64,000 nt of DNA from Scybalosoma faecavium (GTDB lineage Bacteria > Bacillota > Clostridia > Christensenellales > Christensenellaceae): positions 1 to 64,000 of the forward strand of contig DVKG01000011.1 of assembly GCA_018716135.1 (NCBI GenBank). Reading direction: 5' to 3'. A program made the translations under genes and the position numbers. The notes beneath the pieces were generated by a model. It had not been told where the DNA came from, searched no databases, and worked only from the letters and a program-made list of their open reading frames with translations. Numbering within the stretch: the stretch's first letter is position 1; every line of letters begins with the position of its first letter. Positions 51,906 through 61,200 of the stretch are shown here, piece by piece.

Positions 51906-52544
51906 TCAGACCTTTTCTAGGCCCTCGACAACTGAAAAAAACCCGCCGCGCATAAATCTTATCATCACTTTTAACTGTTCGTTCGCCTGCGCTTCGTCCA
52001 CGCTATGCTCAAGAATCTGCGTCACCGAATCAATCTGCAAATGCGAAAACCAATGAATAGATCTTTCATTAAACGCGGAAGCGGCTAAAAAATCCGGATA
52101 AAGTTTATAAATGAGTTTTTTCGTTTCATCGTCTATCAGAGCAGCAAGCTCGTCAAAAAAATCCCTTACAGCCTCATGATCTCTATTTTGAAAAATTATA
52201 TTGCATATTCTGCGTTTTTTAAAATAAATCCCGACTATAGCCTCCGCCGCTCGGAAATCCTCATCTTCGCTTTCGGAAGCATTCAGCTGAGACAGCATAC
52301 TTTCCTCCATGTAATGCTGATTTACCAAATCCCGAACTGCCTCAGTCACAGGACTTATCACACTTCGGAACAGATCGTCCTTATCTTTGAATAGAAAATA
52401 GAGCGCCCCTGTCGTTACTTCCGCTTCTTTGCAGATTTGCCTAAGAGAAGCGCCTTTAAATCCATGTAAGGCAAACTCAGACTCAGCCGAATGGACGAGC
52501 CTTGCTTTCGTCTCTTCTGTTATAGTATCTGATTTCCTAGTCAT
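51906..52544 (-). CDS. TetR family transcriptional regulator
   Basis: 212-residue TetR-type repressor. The N-terminal helix-turn-helix reads ARLVHSAESEFALHGFKGASLRQICKEAEVTTGALYFLFKDKDDLF (~11-56). The C-terminal part is helical and should bind a small-molecule ligand. The ATG at 52544 starts MTRKSDTITEE; upstream GTG and TTG codons are in frame but overlap the operator region. The ribosome site is weak. It lies 88 nt upstream of the ABC operon and faces away from the NRPS cluster. Confidence 0.9.
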   Translation of the reverse strand: MTRKSDTITEETKARLVHSAESEFALHGFKGASLRQICKEAEVTTGALYFLFKDKDDLFRSVISPVTEAVRDLVNQHYMEESMLSQLNASESEDEDFRAAEAIVGIYFKKRRICNIIFQNRDHEAVRDFFDELAALIDDETKKLIYKLYPDFLAASAFNERSIHWFSHLQIDSVTQILEHSVDEAQANEQLKVMIRFMRGGFFSVVEGLEKV

Positions 52545-52563
52545 AAACGATATCACTTTCAAA

Positions 52564-52605
52564 AAATAACAGCGTTATTTTAACATGTGAAATTTATCTT
52601 GTCAA
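52564..52605 (-). promoter_or_regulatory. tetR promoter with operator (site 2)
   Basis: TTGACA (52600-52605), 17-nt spacer, extended -10 TGTTAAAAT (hexamer 52577-52582). The perfect palindrome AAATAAC-AGC-GTTATTT (52564-52580) overlaps the -10, a clear sign of autoregulation. Confidence 0.85.
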
Positions 52606-52689
52606 TACATGCGTTCACAAATACACCGAATTTTAAAGTTATTATTACAAAAACAAAACCTGCAAAAGATAAATATATCTCAATAATCC

Positions 52690-52718
52690 TTGACACATTC
52701 GTTTCGATATGATATTAT
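52690..52718 (+). promoter_or_regulatory. Putative NRPS operon promoter
   Basis: Strong plus-strand promoter TTGACA (52690-52695), 17-nt spacer, extended -10 TGATATTAT (hexamer 52713-52718). It is divergent from the tetR promoter and has no ORF before the NRPS genes, giving a leader of about 480 nt that holds operator site 3 and the repeat pair. Confidence 0.7.
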
Positions 52719-52796
52719 GCACTCAATTAGGTAGGATATATAAAAATTGTTTCTACGCTATGTAATATTATATATAGGCGTTCGCATTTGCTTTTT

Positions 52797-52813
52797 AAAT
52801 AACATCGTTATTT
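52797..52813. promoter_or_regulatory. TetR operator (site 3) in the NRPS leader
   Basis: Perfect palindrome AAATAAC-ATC-GTTATTT, extended to TTTAAATAAC-ATC-GTTATTTAAA (52794-52816). It is the most symmetric of the three sites and lies about 70-90 nt downstream of the expected start of the NRPS transcript, where a bound repressor could act as a roadblock. Confidence 0.7.
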
Positions 52814-52948
52814 AAAATCGCCTTTCAGACCGTGCACCATGCGGCTTCATTTTTCTCTGTCAGAACTGCAAGCATGGTTTTTTTAACAACTCTGGTTGCA
52901 CTTGACTAACTTTTGTTAATTAACACTAACGAAGGTTATCAATATATT

Positions 52949-53035
52949 AAATTAGGGGCATCGCCCCGTCATGCAGGAAGTGAATGAGGGACGAAGCCTC
53001 TTAAGCCTACAGCGGTCTGTTCCATCTGTTCACGG
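52949..53035 (-). repeat. Shortened copy of the ~140-bp repeat
   Basis: In reverse orientation it runs from CCGTGAACAGATGGAACAG to GACGGGGCGATGCCCCTAATT. It has lost the CCGCC hairpin and the central hairpin. It abuts the full copy head to tail with no bases between. Confidence 0.75.
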
Positions 53036-53176
53036 TTCAATAAGGGGCACCGCCCCGTCATTCAACAAGTGAACAAGGGGCGAAGCCTCTTAGGGCTTCA
53101 GCGGCGGATTGCACCGCCGCTGAAGACTTAGATGGAACCCGCCGCCTATAGAGGCGGGGACATCTGTTCACGGTTA
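53036..53176 (-). repeat. Full copy of the ~140-bp repeat ahead of the NRPS genes
   Basis: In reverse orientation it runs from TAACCGTGAACAGATG to GGGGCGGTGCCCCTTATTGAA. It has the same three hairpins as the copy at 28072-28213; the central stem CTTCAGCGGCGG / CCGCCGCTGAAG is perfect here. It ends 14 nt before the ribosome site of the first NRPS gene. Confidence 0.85.
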
Positions 53177-53206
53177 TAACAGCTATACACTAAGGAGAAA
53201 GTGCTT

Positions 53207-55987
53207 TTGAAAGAACTATCGCAAAATCGCATTTTAGCGAACAAGACAGAAAAGCCTCAGCCAAAGAGGCAGCTGCACAAATATTTCTTTGAACGCGCTC
53301 AGTCCGCCGGAGACAAAATCGCGCTCTATTCCGTCCGCAGCGGAAAAACAAGCAGCATGACATACGCTGCTCTGGCAGAGCTCGCGCTGAAATATGCCTC
53401 AGCATTGCGGAATAAAGGCGCTCGATGCGGCGGCCGCATAGCCGTGATGCTTCCGCGGTCATTCGAACAAATAGCGGCGGTCATAGGCGTGCTCGCGGCC
53501 GGATGCACATACGTTCCCATAAACGTATCCGCGCCCCGGCAGCGTTTCGACAGCATATGTCAGGATGCAGAAATAGAGTTCGCAATCACAGAAAAGGAAA
53601 GCGGCCTGCACAGCAGCTCGGCTGCATTCGTGCATCCGCAGGACGCTCACGCAGCCCAGCCGGCAAATCTTATACTCGCCGACGAAACAACGCCGGCATA
53701 TATTATTTTCACATCCGGCTCCTCCGGCGCTCCCAAGGGAGTCGTCATATCGCACGACGCCGCATGCAACACAATAGACGACGTAAACGAGAGATTCTCC
53801 GTGACGGATGCAGACGTCGCCATAGGAATATCTTCTTTAGAATTCGACCTGTCTGTTTATGACATATTCGGTCTTTTAAGCGTCGGCGGCAGCCTCGCCG
53901 TTTTAGACGAAGCTCAAATCAAAGAGCCTTCCGCATGGTTGGATATACTCAGCAGCCTGAGAGTCACCGTCTGGAACAGCGTGCCCGCGCTTTTCTCCAT
54001 GATGCTCACGGCAAACGGACTCTCGCCCCTGCCTCTGAAAAAAGTAATGCTCTCCGGCGATTGGATAGACACCGACATCCCGGAGAGAACAAAAGCGGTC
54101 GCGAACGGCGCGCATATAATCGCAATGGGCGGCGCAACCGAAGCTTCCATTTGGTCTAATTACTTTATTGCAGACGACGCTCTCCCTTCATGGCAGTCCA
54201 TACCCTATGGCAAGCCCCTCGCCAATCAAATGTTTCGCGTCGTGGACGAGAACGGAGACGACTGCGACGACGAGGTTGAAGGCGAGCTTCTCATCGGCGG
54301 CAGAGGCGTAGCCATGGGGTACACTAATCCCGAGCTTACGCGAAAAAGCTTTTTTGAAAAAGACGGCGTTAGATGGTATCGCACCGGAGACGCCGGAAAA
54401 TACCGCCAAGACGGCAATATAATCTTCTGCGGCAGAATAGACTCGCAGATGAAAATCAACGGATACCGCATAGAAGCGGGCGAAATCGAATCTGTCGCCG
54501 AACAGATGGACGGAGTGGAGAAGGCTCTCGCTTTGTCAGTGCAGTCCGGCACAGGTAAGCAGCTAAAATTAGGTATCAAAACAAAGCCCTGCGCAGCCGT
54601 TCCGAAATTGCAGCCCGCGCTCGAACCTGACGCGGAGACAGTCTGCTTCCGCAACAGAGAGCGCGAGCGCCAGGCCGTTATCGCAGAGCGATTCCTTGCT
54701 GATTTGATTATATCTAAACCCGTAATCTGCAAAGATATGGAGCTGCTCTTTCAAAGATGGGCGGAATGGCTGGAGCAGCGCAATGTAATCGAAATAGACG
54801 AAAATGGTATTAAGCCGGGCGGGCGCATGAGTGAAGTGAAGAGCACGACGCCGCCCGGGGAAGACATCTTCGCGCAGGCGCTTTATCGCAGCATGGACTT
54901 GTTCCGCGGGATATTGTACGGAGAAAGGCAGCCCATTGAGCTTTTGAACGAGAAAACGCTCTCGCCTGAGGTTCTAACTGCGTCCGCCCCTGAAGCAAAG
55001 CATGTTATTGATTATATAAACACTATTTTGACAGCTTCAAACGCAAAAAACGCAGCCATTATCGACGCGCGTACCGGCGAGATGCTCTCCGCCCTGGCGA
55101 AAGATTCACAGCTCCGCTTTACGGCTTTTGAACCGTCGTTGACCATGCAAGGCGCGTTGAGAGAAAAGTGCGGAGATTTATCCGTAAGCACAGCTCCGAA
55201 TACCGCCGCCGTAAACACTATTCAAAAGGATTATTATCAGCAATTCGACGCTGTTATTATGCTGTACAGCCTGCATCGTTATAAACAGCCGGCGCGGGAA
55301 ATATCCTGGCTCTGCAATTTGCTCAGGCAGGGCGGAGTTTTTATCGTCGCGGAGCTGCCCGAGCTTCAGCCCTTCGCTCTTGTAACGTCAATGGTTTTGG
55401 AATATGGTTTTCCCGATCTTCCCGACGGCCGAATTACGCCAATGCGCTCGGCTTTGGAATGGGCGGATATAATGCAGCAAGGCGGATGCTCCGACATACA
55501 AACAAAGCTGATTGACCGAGCTTACTCCTTCGTGCTACACGGCAAAAAATCAGCTTTCTCGCCTTCGTTTTCTGATATAGAAGCACATCTGAGCGCCAAG
55601 CTGGCGCAGCACATGATACCTTCCGAAATTTCAGCAATAAGAGAAATCCCCCTGACGAGCAACGGCAAAGTAGACAGAAAAACCGCCGCCGTATGGTTTG
55701 AAAGCTCCTCCGCAGCGATAAAAGGCAGCGCCCCCGAGAGCCTCGAGGAAAAAGAGCTTGCGGCAATCTGGGCTTCTTTCTTTAATACAGAACAAATCGG
55801 AACAGAAAACAGCTTCTTTGAGATGGGAGCGGACAGTCTCGCAGCGACTCGTCTCCTCGTAACTCTGCGCGAAAAATACGGAGTCGAGGTATCTATGCGC
55901 GAGCTGTTTGATAATGCGGAGCTCGGCCGTATGGCCGCTCTGATTCACGAGAAAAACAGCGTTGAAATGGAAGAAGGCGAGCTTTAA
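53207..55987 (+). CDS. NRPS module A-(MT/E-like)-T, cysteine code
   Basis: 926-residue nonribosomal peptide synthetase subunit. The adenylation domain (~15-460) has YIIFTSGSSGAPKG (~165), FDLSVYDIFG (~214), WNSVPALF (~255), GGATEASIW (~307), WYRTGD (~389). Its specificity positions read by eye as D-L-Y-N-M-S-M-I-W, close to the Cys code of HMWP2 and pyochelin enzymes (DLYNLSLIW). A methyltransferase-fold insert (~465-785) splits the end of the A domain, as in PchE/HMWP2; its SAM motif is degenerate (IIDARTGEML). The A domain ends at SNGKVDRK (~818) and a carrier domain has FEMGADSLAATR (~875). No condensation or cyclisation domain is present. TTG at 53207 is preferred (AAGGAG 9 nt upstream); GTG at 53201 would be only 3 nt away. 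Confidence 0.88.
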   Translation: MKELSQNRILANKTEKPQPKRQLHKYFFERAQSAGDKIALYSVRSGKTSSMTYAALAELALKYASALRNKGARCGGRIAVMLPRSFEQIAAVIGVLAAGCTYVPINVSAPRQRFDSICQDAEIEFAITEKESGLHSSSAAFVHPQDAHAAQPANLILADETTPAYIIFTSGSSGAPKGVVISHDAACNTIDDVNERFSVTDADVAIGISSLEFDLSVYDIFGLLSVGGSLAVLDEAQIKEPSAWLDILSSLRVTVWNSVPALFSMMLTANGLSPLPLKKVMLSGDWIDTDIPERTKAVANGAHIIAMGGATEASIWSNYFIADDALPSWQSIPYGKPLANQMFRVVDENGDDCDDEVEGELLIGGRGVAMGYTNPELTRKSFFEKDGVRWYRTGDAGKYRQDGNIIFCGRIDSQMKINGYRIEAGEIESVAEQMDGVEKALALSVQSGTGKQLKLGIKTKPCAAVPKLQPALEPDAETVCFRNRERERQAVIAERFLADLIISKPVICKDMELLFQRWAEWLEQRNVIEIDENGIKPGGRMSEVKSTTPPGEDIFAQALYRSMDLFRGILYGERQPIELLNEKTLSPEVLTASAPEAKHVIDYINTILTASNAKNAAIIDARTGEMLSALAKDSQLRFTAFEPSLTMQGALREKCGDLSVSTAPNTAAVNTIQKDYYQQFDAVIMLYSLHRYKQPAREISWLCNLLRQGGVFIVAELPELQPFALVTSMVLEYGFPDLPDGRITPMRSALEWADIMQQGGCSDIQTKLIDRAYSFVLHGKKSAFSPSFSDIEAHLSAKLAQHMIPSEISAIREIPLTSNGKVDRKTAAVWFESSSAAIKGSAPESLEEKELAAIWASFFNTEQIGTENSFFEMGADSLAATRLLVTLREKYGVEVSMRELFDNAELGRMAALIHEKNSVEMEEGEL

Positions 55988-56024
55988 CCGACTTGTCGGT
56001 TAGTTTATTCTAACGGAGGTATCT

Positions 56025-57116
56025 ATGATAGGAATATTAGGCGGATACGGCTCCATAGGCACACACTGCACTCGAGCCTCCGTCACTCTCTTTGACGACA
56101 AAATCAGAATAGGCGGCAGAAATGCAAGCGCCGCCGATAAACTAATTGAGCTGTATCCCGGAAGGATAGAGTACGCTTATGCAGATATAAACGACCCTGC
56201 GAGCTTACGCGAATTCATGCACGGCACTCGGCTCATTATAAACTGCACCGCTCCCAGCTACTATACTTCGCGTAAAGTCGCAGAGCAGGCGGGGCGCAGT
56301 CACGCGCCGTACATAGACGCCGGCCTGCCGGAGAATTTTTTTGAATGGCAGTCAAGTTTCTCCCCCATGTCCGCGATGATATTCGGCGCGGGAAGCACCC
56401 CCGGCGTATCCGGTCTGTTTCTCCGGCACATTCTCAGCCTCAACCCCTGCTCGAACAGGCTGGATTACTATTACACCGCCTTCGGACGCCTGTCGTACGC
56501 CGCGGCCTACGACTATCTCTACGGCGTTTGCAATCGTAAGCAGGACGAACCGTTCTCGTGGAAAAACGGCGAACCGTGTTTTGACGTAATATCGCAAAAA
56601 TCAGATTTACGACTCCCGTTCATAGACGACAAACTAATCGCCCAGCCATTCTTTGATTCAGAAACAGCATACTGTGCCAAAATCGGCAGCCTGAAAGACG
56701 GTAATTTCTATTGCGCCGCGGCAGAAAACAGAAATCTTAACAAAATGCGTCCTGTCTTTTCTCTCTTTCGGGAGAATCCTGAGATTGCGGCAAAACAGCT
56801 CTCGGAAATGACGGAGGACCTAACCGACCTTAGCTGTATACGGTACTACTGCGAGCTGGAGAACGCGGAAGGCAGAAAAAAAGTATACAGTCTGTATCAT
56901 CCCGATTCCGAAGAGCTGACAGGCACGACGGCGGCCGTCTGCGCAAAATATCTGAGCGCACAGATAGACGAACCGCCAAGAGCCATGCTCCCCGTTCAGC
57001 TTAAACATCCTGATAAGATACTCTCTATCATGAATGAATTCTTCGGCGTAGGTTACCCGGACGAATTTGACGGCACTTTAGACTCTATGACAAATGAAGA
57101 ATACGGAGAACTATGA
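56025..57116 (+). CDS. Saccharopine dehydrogenase-like oxidoreductase
   Basis: 363-residue NAD(P)-binding protein. The N-terminal Rossmann motif GILGGYGSIGTHCTR (~2-17) is followed by INCTAPSYYTSRKVAEQA (~73) and GAGSTPGVSGLFLRHIL (~125), the pattern of the saccharopine dehydrogenase superfamily. Within NRPS clusters such enzymes reduce imines or carbonyls of the growing product or make unusual amino acids; the exact step here is unknown. GGAGG lies 5 nt before the ATG. Its stop overlaps the next start as ATGA, so the two are translationally coupled. Confidence 0.82.
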   Translation: MIGILGGYGSIGTHCTRASVTLFDDKIRIGGRNASAADKLIELYPGRIEYAYADINDPASLREFMHGTRLIINCTAPSYYTSRKVAEQAGRSHAPYIDAGLPENFFEWQSSFSPMSAMIFGAGSTPGVSGLFLRHILSLNPCSNRLDYYYTAFGRLSYAAAYDYLYGVCNRKQDEPFSWKNGEPCFDVISQKSDLRLPFIDDKLIAQPFFDSETAYCAKIGSLKDGNFYCAAAENRNLNKMRPVFSLFRENPEIAAKQLSEMTEDLTDLSCIRYYCELENAEGRKKVYSLYHPDSEELTGTTAAVCAKYLSAQIDEPPRAMLPVQLKHPDKILSIMNEFFGVGYPDEFDGTLDSMTNEEYGEL

Positions 57117-58201
57117 CACAGAATAAAAAACTAAAGGTGATAGTCTGCGGCACGACCTTCGGGCAGTTTTACATGGAGGTTTTGCACAGGCACAGCGACG
57201 AATTTGAATTTATGGGCATAGTCGCAGGAGGAAGCGAACGCTCCCGAGTTTGTTCTAAAACTTACGGCGTGCCGCTCTACCGCTCCATAGACGAGCTGCC
57301 CGAAAAGCCCGACATAGCCTGCGTCATCATCCGCTCAGGCGCTCTGGGCGGCCGAGGCACGGATATAGCCGAAAGCCTGATGAACATGGGCGTACACATT
57401 ATTCAAGAACAGCCGATACACAAAACGGATATGAAAAGCTGCATTCAGAGCGCTTTGAAAAACAAAGTAAACTTTATGACAGGAGACCTGTACGTACATC
57501 TTCCCGAGGTGAAAAAGCTTATAAGCGGTGTAAAAACAGCTATGCAGCTTCAAAAGCCGGCGTATATTCACATAACTACCTGCCCTCAGGTCTCGTATCC
57601 CATGGTAGATATAATGGACAAAATGTTCTCTCCCCTGCCGAAGTGGAGCTTCGATACTATATCTGAAGCCAACGGTCCTTTTCAAATCGCGTCCGGCAGG
57701 CTCGGCGACGTCCCGCTTTACGTAACATACAACAACCAGATAGATCCCGCAGATCCTGACAACTATATGCACATGCTTCATCGCTTTACTATAGGCTTTG
57801 AAGGCGGCAGATTTGAGCTGCCGGATACGCACGGTCCTCTCATGTGGATGCCTCGTCTTCATATTCCAACACAAGGCTACAACGCAGGTATATACAACGC
57901 AGTTTTTCCCGAACACATGAAAGAATATACTTCAAATGTCGTCGGAGCTTACAATCGCATAACATACAGCGATATGGTTCTGAAAACATGGGTCGACGCC
58001 GTGTACGGCGACTTGTCCGAAATGAAGGATATGATACTCGGCCGCAAAAACGGACGCGCCAGAGCGCAGCGCGAAATACTCTGCACTCAAAGATGGCACG
58101 AATTCACACAGACTTTCGGCTTTGCTTCACTGAAAAAAGGCTGCTCGCATCAACCGCTCGACGCCAACATTGTCCTTGGCGCTGTAGATACGGAGGAATA
58201 A
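57113..58201 (+). CDS. Thiazolinyl imide reductase (Irp3/PchG family)
   Basis: 362-residue NADPH-dependent reductase that works in trans on a carrier-bound thiazoline and reduces it to thiazolidine, as Irp3 (YbtU) and PchG do for yersiniabactin and pyochelin. Family marks: VIVCGTTFGQFYMEVL at the N-terminus, GIVAGGSERSRVCSKTYGVPLY (~40), IACVIIRSGALGGRGTDIAESLMNMGVHIIQEQPIH (~65-100) and HGPLMWMPRLH (~243). Coupled to the upstream gene by a 4-nt overlap and followed by the Cy-containing NRPS after 6 nt. Confidence 0.9.
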   Translation: MTQNKKLKVIVCGTTFGQFYMEVLHRHSDEFEFMGIVAGGSERSRVCSKTYGVPLYRSIDELPEKPDIACVIIRSGALGGRGTDIAESLMNMGVHIIQEQPIHKTDMKSCIQSALKNKVNFMTGDLYVHLPEVKKLISGVKTAMQLQKPAYIHITTCPQVSYPMVDIMDKMFSPLPKWSFDTISEANGPFQIASGRLGDVPLYVTYNNQIDPADPDNYMHMLHRFTIGFEGGRFELPDTHGPLMWMPRLHIPTQGYNAGIYNAVFPEHMKEYTSNVVGAYNRITYSDMVLKTWVDAVYGDLSEMKDMILGRKNGRARAQREILCTQRWHEFTQTFGFASLKKGCSHQPLDANIVLGAVDTEE

Positions 58202-58207
58202 CTACAA

Positions 58208-61200
58208 ATGAATCACAACGAAATAACCGGTATGCTCGATAAATTGGAAATAAACGGAATAAGACTTTGGCAGGAGGACGGAAAGCTGAAATATTCCGCT
58301 CCGCAGGGGGCGCTGACATCAGAAATACGCTCTGTTCTGAAACAGCAAAAAGCCGACATAATAGACTTTTTAAAAAAAGACGCAGAAGAGGTCGCGGTTG
58401 TTCACGACGAGGACAACAGATATCAGCCATTCCCCCTGACCGACATACAGTCCGCCTATCTCATCGGCAGAAACGAAGCGTTCGCTCTGAGCGGAGTCGC
58501 CTGCCATATTTATATGGAATTTCATTACGAAAATCTCGAGCCGCAAAGGGCTGAAGACATATGGAATCTGATGATACAGCGTCACGATTCTCTCCGGACC
58601 TGCTTCCGCGCCGACGGAACTCAGGTCGTGCTTCCAAGCGTCCAACGTCTGCACATTGATTATGCGGACGTATCCGAAAAAGGCGAAAACGCTAAATCGG
58701 AGCGCATAGATACTGTTCGCGCAGAGCTGGGTCACTGCATACACGACGCAAACAATCCGCCGCTTATGGCCTTGGCTATAACCAAAACAGATTGCGACGC
58801 CGTCCTTCATCTCTCGATGGATTTTATAATGGCGGACTGGACGAGCATCCGTCTGCTGCTGGCGGAATTTGAAGGCATGTACTTCTACGGGGACGGCGTT
58901 CTTCCCGAATTTGAAGTCAGCTTTAGAGATTATCTCACAGCGGAAGCGCTCCTAAAAGAAAAATCAGGCTTTTACAAGGACAAAAAATATTGGCTGGACA
59001 AAATAGACGCTGTGCCCGCCGCGCCCGATATAGCTGTCAAGCGCTCGTCCGCCGCCGATTCCAAGCTTTTCAAGCGGCTTTATCTGAATCTGGAGCCTGA
59101 ACGCTGGGACAAGCTGAAGAGCTTCGCCGCCAAGTTCGGTCTCACTCCATCGTCCGCCGTCCTCGCTTCATATGCGCAGGTTCTGCATTGGTGGAGCAGC
59201 ACAGATAAATTTTCACTCAATCTGACAGTGCTCAACCGCTTCCCGCTCCATGAGCAAGTTAACAGCTTGATAGGGGACTTCACCTCGGTCAGCCTTCTGG
59301 AATGCGACTTCACCGATTCCGCATCGTTCGCCCAGAGCGCCAGAAAGCTGAACGCCCGCCTGTTTGACGATTTAGATCATAGGCTTTATTCCGGCGTTAT
59401 GGTCATGCGCGAAATAGCAAGACGCAAGGGACGCGAAGCCGCTCTCATGCCGTTCGTCTACACCAGCTCAATCGGCGTAATACAAGAAGACCCTTCCCGC
59501 CCCATGGTAGGACGTTTCGACGGAGAAGGCATAAGCCAAACTCCTCAGGTCTATCTCGATTGTCAGGCTATGGACGGCAGCTTCGGTCTGCAAGTCAACT
59601 GGGACTACCGCGACGGCATATTCCACGAGAACGTAATAGAAGACATGTTCGCCGCTTTTAAAACGCTGCTGGAGATGCTCTCCGACAGCGCAGAAATATG
59701 GTCTTCGGATATACCGCCTATTCTCCCAAAATATCAAGCGGAAATGATAGCGCAGAGCAACAGCACCAATACGCAGCTTCCCGGAGGACTTCTCCACAGC
59801 AGGCTGCTGGACAGCATTCGGCGCACTCCCGACAAGCTCGCCGCCGCTGACGAAAGCAAATCTTTCACCTACGGCGAATTAGGACTCTTAGCCTCCGCCG
59901 TAAAGCTGCAGCTGATAAACACGGGCTGCTCCAAGGGCGATACTGTCGGAATAGTAATGCCCAAGAGCGTGTACCAAATATCGAGCGCAGTGGGTATTCT
60001 GGATGCGCAGTGCGTTTACGTACCCATAGACGTACATCAGGCGCCTTTGAGGCGCGAAAAAATTCTCACCCGGTGCGGAATATCTGTAATAATCACACTC
60101 CGTGCATATGAGGATATGTTTAACAGCGACGCATATAAACTTATATTCGCAGATGAGCTGACTCCCTCTCCCTCTCTGTCTCTTACAGGAGAGGGAGACG
60201 AAAGCGCTCTCGCATATATAATTTATACCTCCGGCTCCACAGGAACGCCTAAAGGCGTAGCCATAAGACACAGCGCAGCAGTAAACACCATCGAGGATAT
60301 AAACTCTCGTTTTGACGTCACGGCAGACGACGTCGTCCTCGGTCTATCGCAGCTGAATTTCGATCTCTCCGTATACGATATATTCGGCGTTCTCGGCGTC
60401 GGCGGCAGCGTCATATATCCCTCCGCAGCAAAATACGCCGACCCTTCTCACTGGATGGAACTTGTAAAAAAATATAAAATCACGCTTTGGAACAGCGTTC
60501 CCGCTTTCATGCAGATGTTCACAGACTACATAGAAAGCAGCAGCGAAAAAGTTCTTCCGCATATGCGTCTTGTAATGATGTCCGGCGACTGGATACCCGT
60601 CACTCTGCCCGAAAGAATATGGGCGCTCAACCCCGACGTTCTCACCGTCAGCCTCGGCGGCGCCACGGAGGCCTCCATATGGTCTATATACCACATATGC
60701 CGCGAGATTAAGCGCGAATGGAACAGCATCCCCTACGGCAAGCCGCTTTCAAACCAGGGCTACCATGTTTTGGACGGCAAGCTCCGCGAACGTCCCTTCT
60801 GGGTTCAGGGAGATCTGTACATCACGGGCGTCGGTCTGGCAGATTGCTACTATAAACAGGATGAATTGACCTCCGACGCATTCATAACCGTGAACGGAAC
60901 AAGAATGTACAAGACAGGCGATACAGGCCGATGGATGTCTGACGGCGAAATTGAATTCATGGGCCGAAATGACGGTCAATTGAAAATCCACGGTCACAGA
61001 ATCGAGCTGGGCGAGATAGACAACTGCATAATACAGACCGGAGCTGTTCAATGCTGCACTCTCGCGATAGGAACTCCGACAGGAGAAAAAACTCTCGTCA
61101 GCTTTTACTGTGCAGAATCAGAATCGGACGCATCCGCAATAAAGGAAAAGCTGAAGGACAGCCTGCCCGTTTATATGATACCGTCCATAATCAAATACAA

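Noticed and set aside
52700..52760. Fur or DtxR box at the NRPS promoter (GATATGATATTAT, TTAGGTAGG)
   Set aside because: Only partial matches to either consensus and not symmetric; iron control remains possible but is not shown.
52949..53176. Insertion sequence or IS ends upstream of the NRPS genes
   Set aside because: No transposase, no terminal inverted repeat pair and no clear target duplication; better described as a structured repeat.
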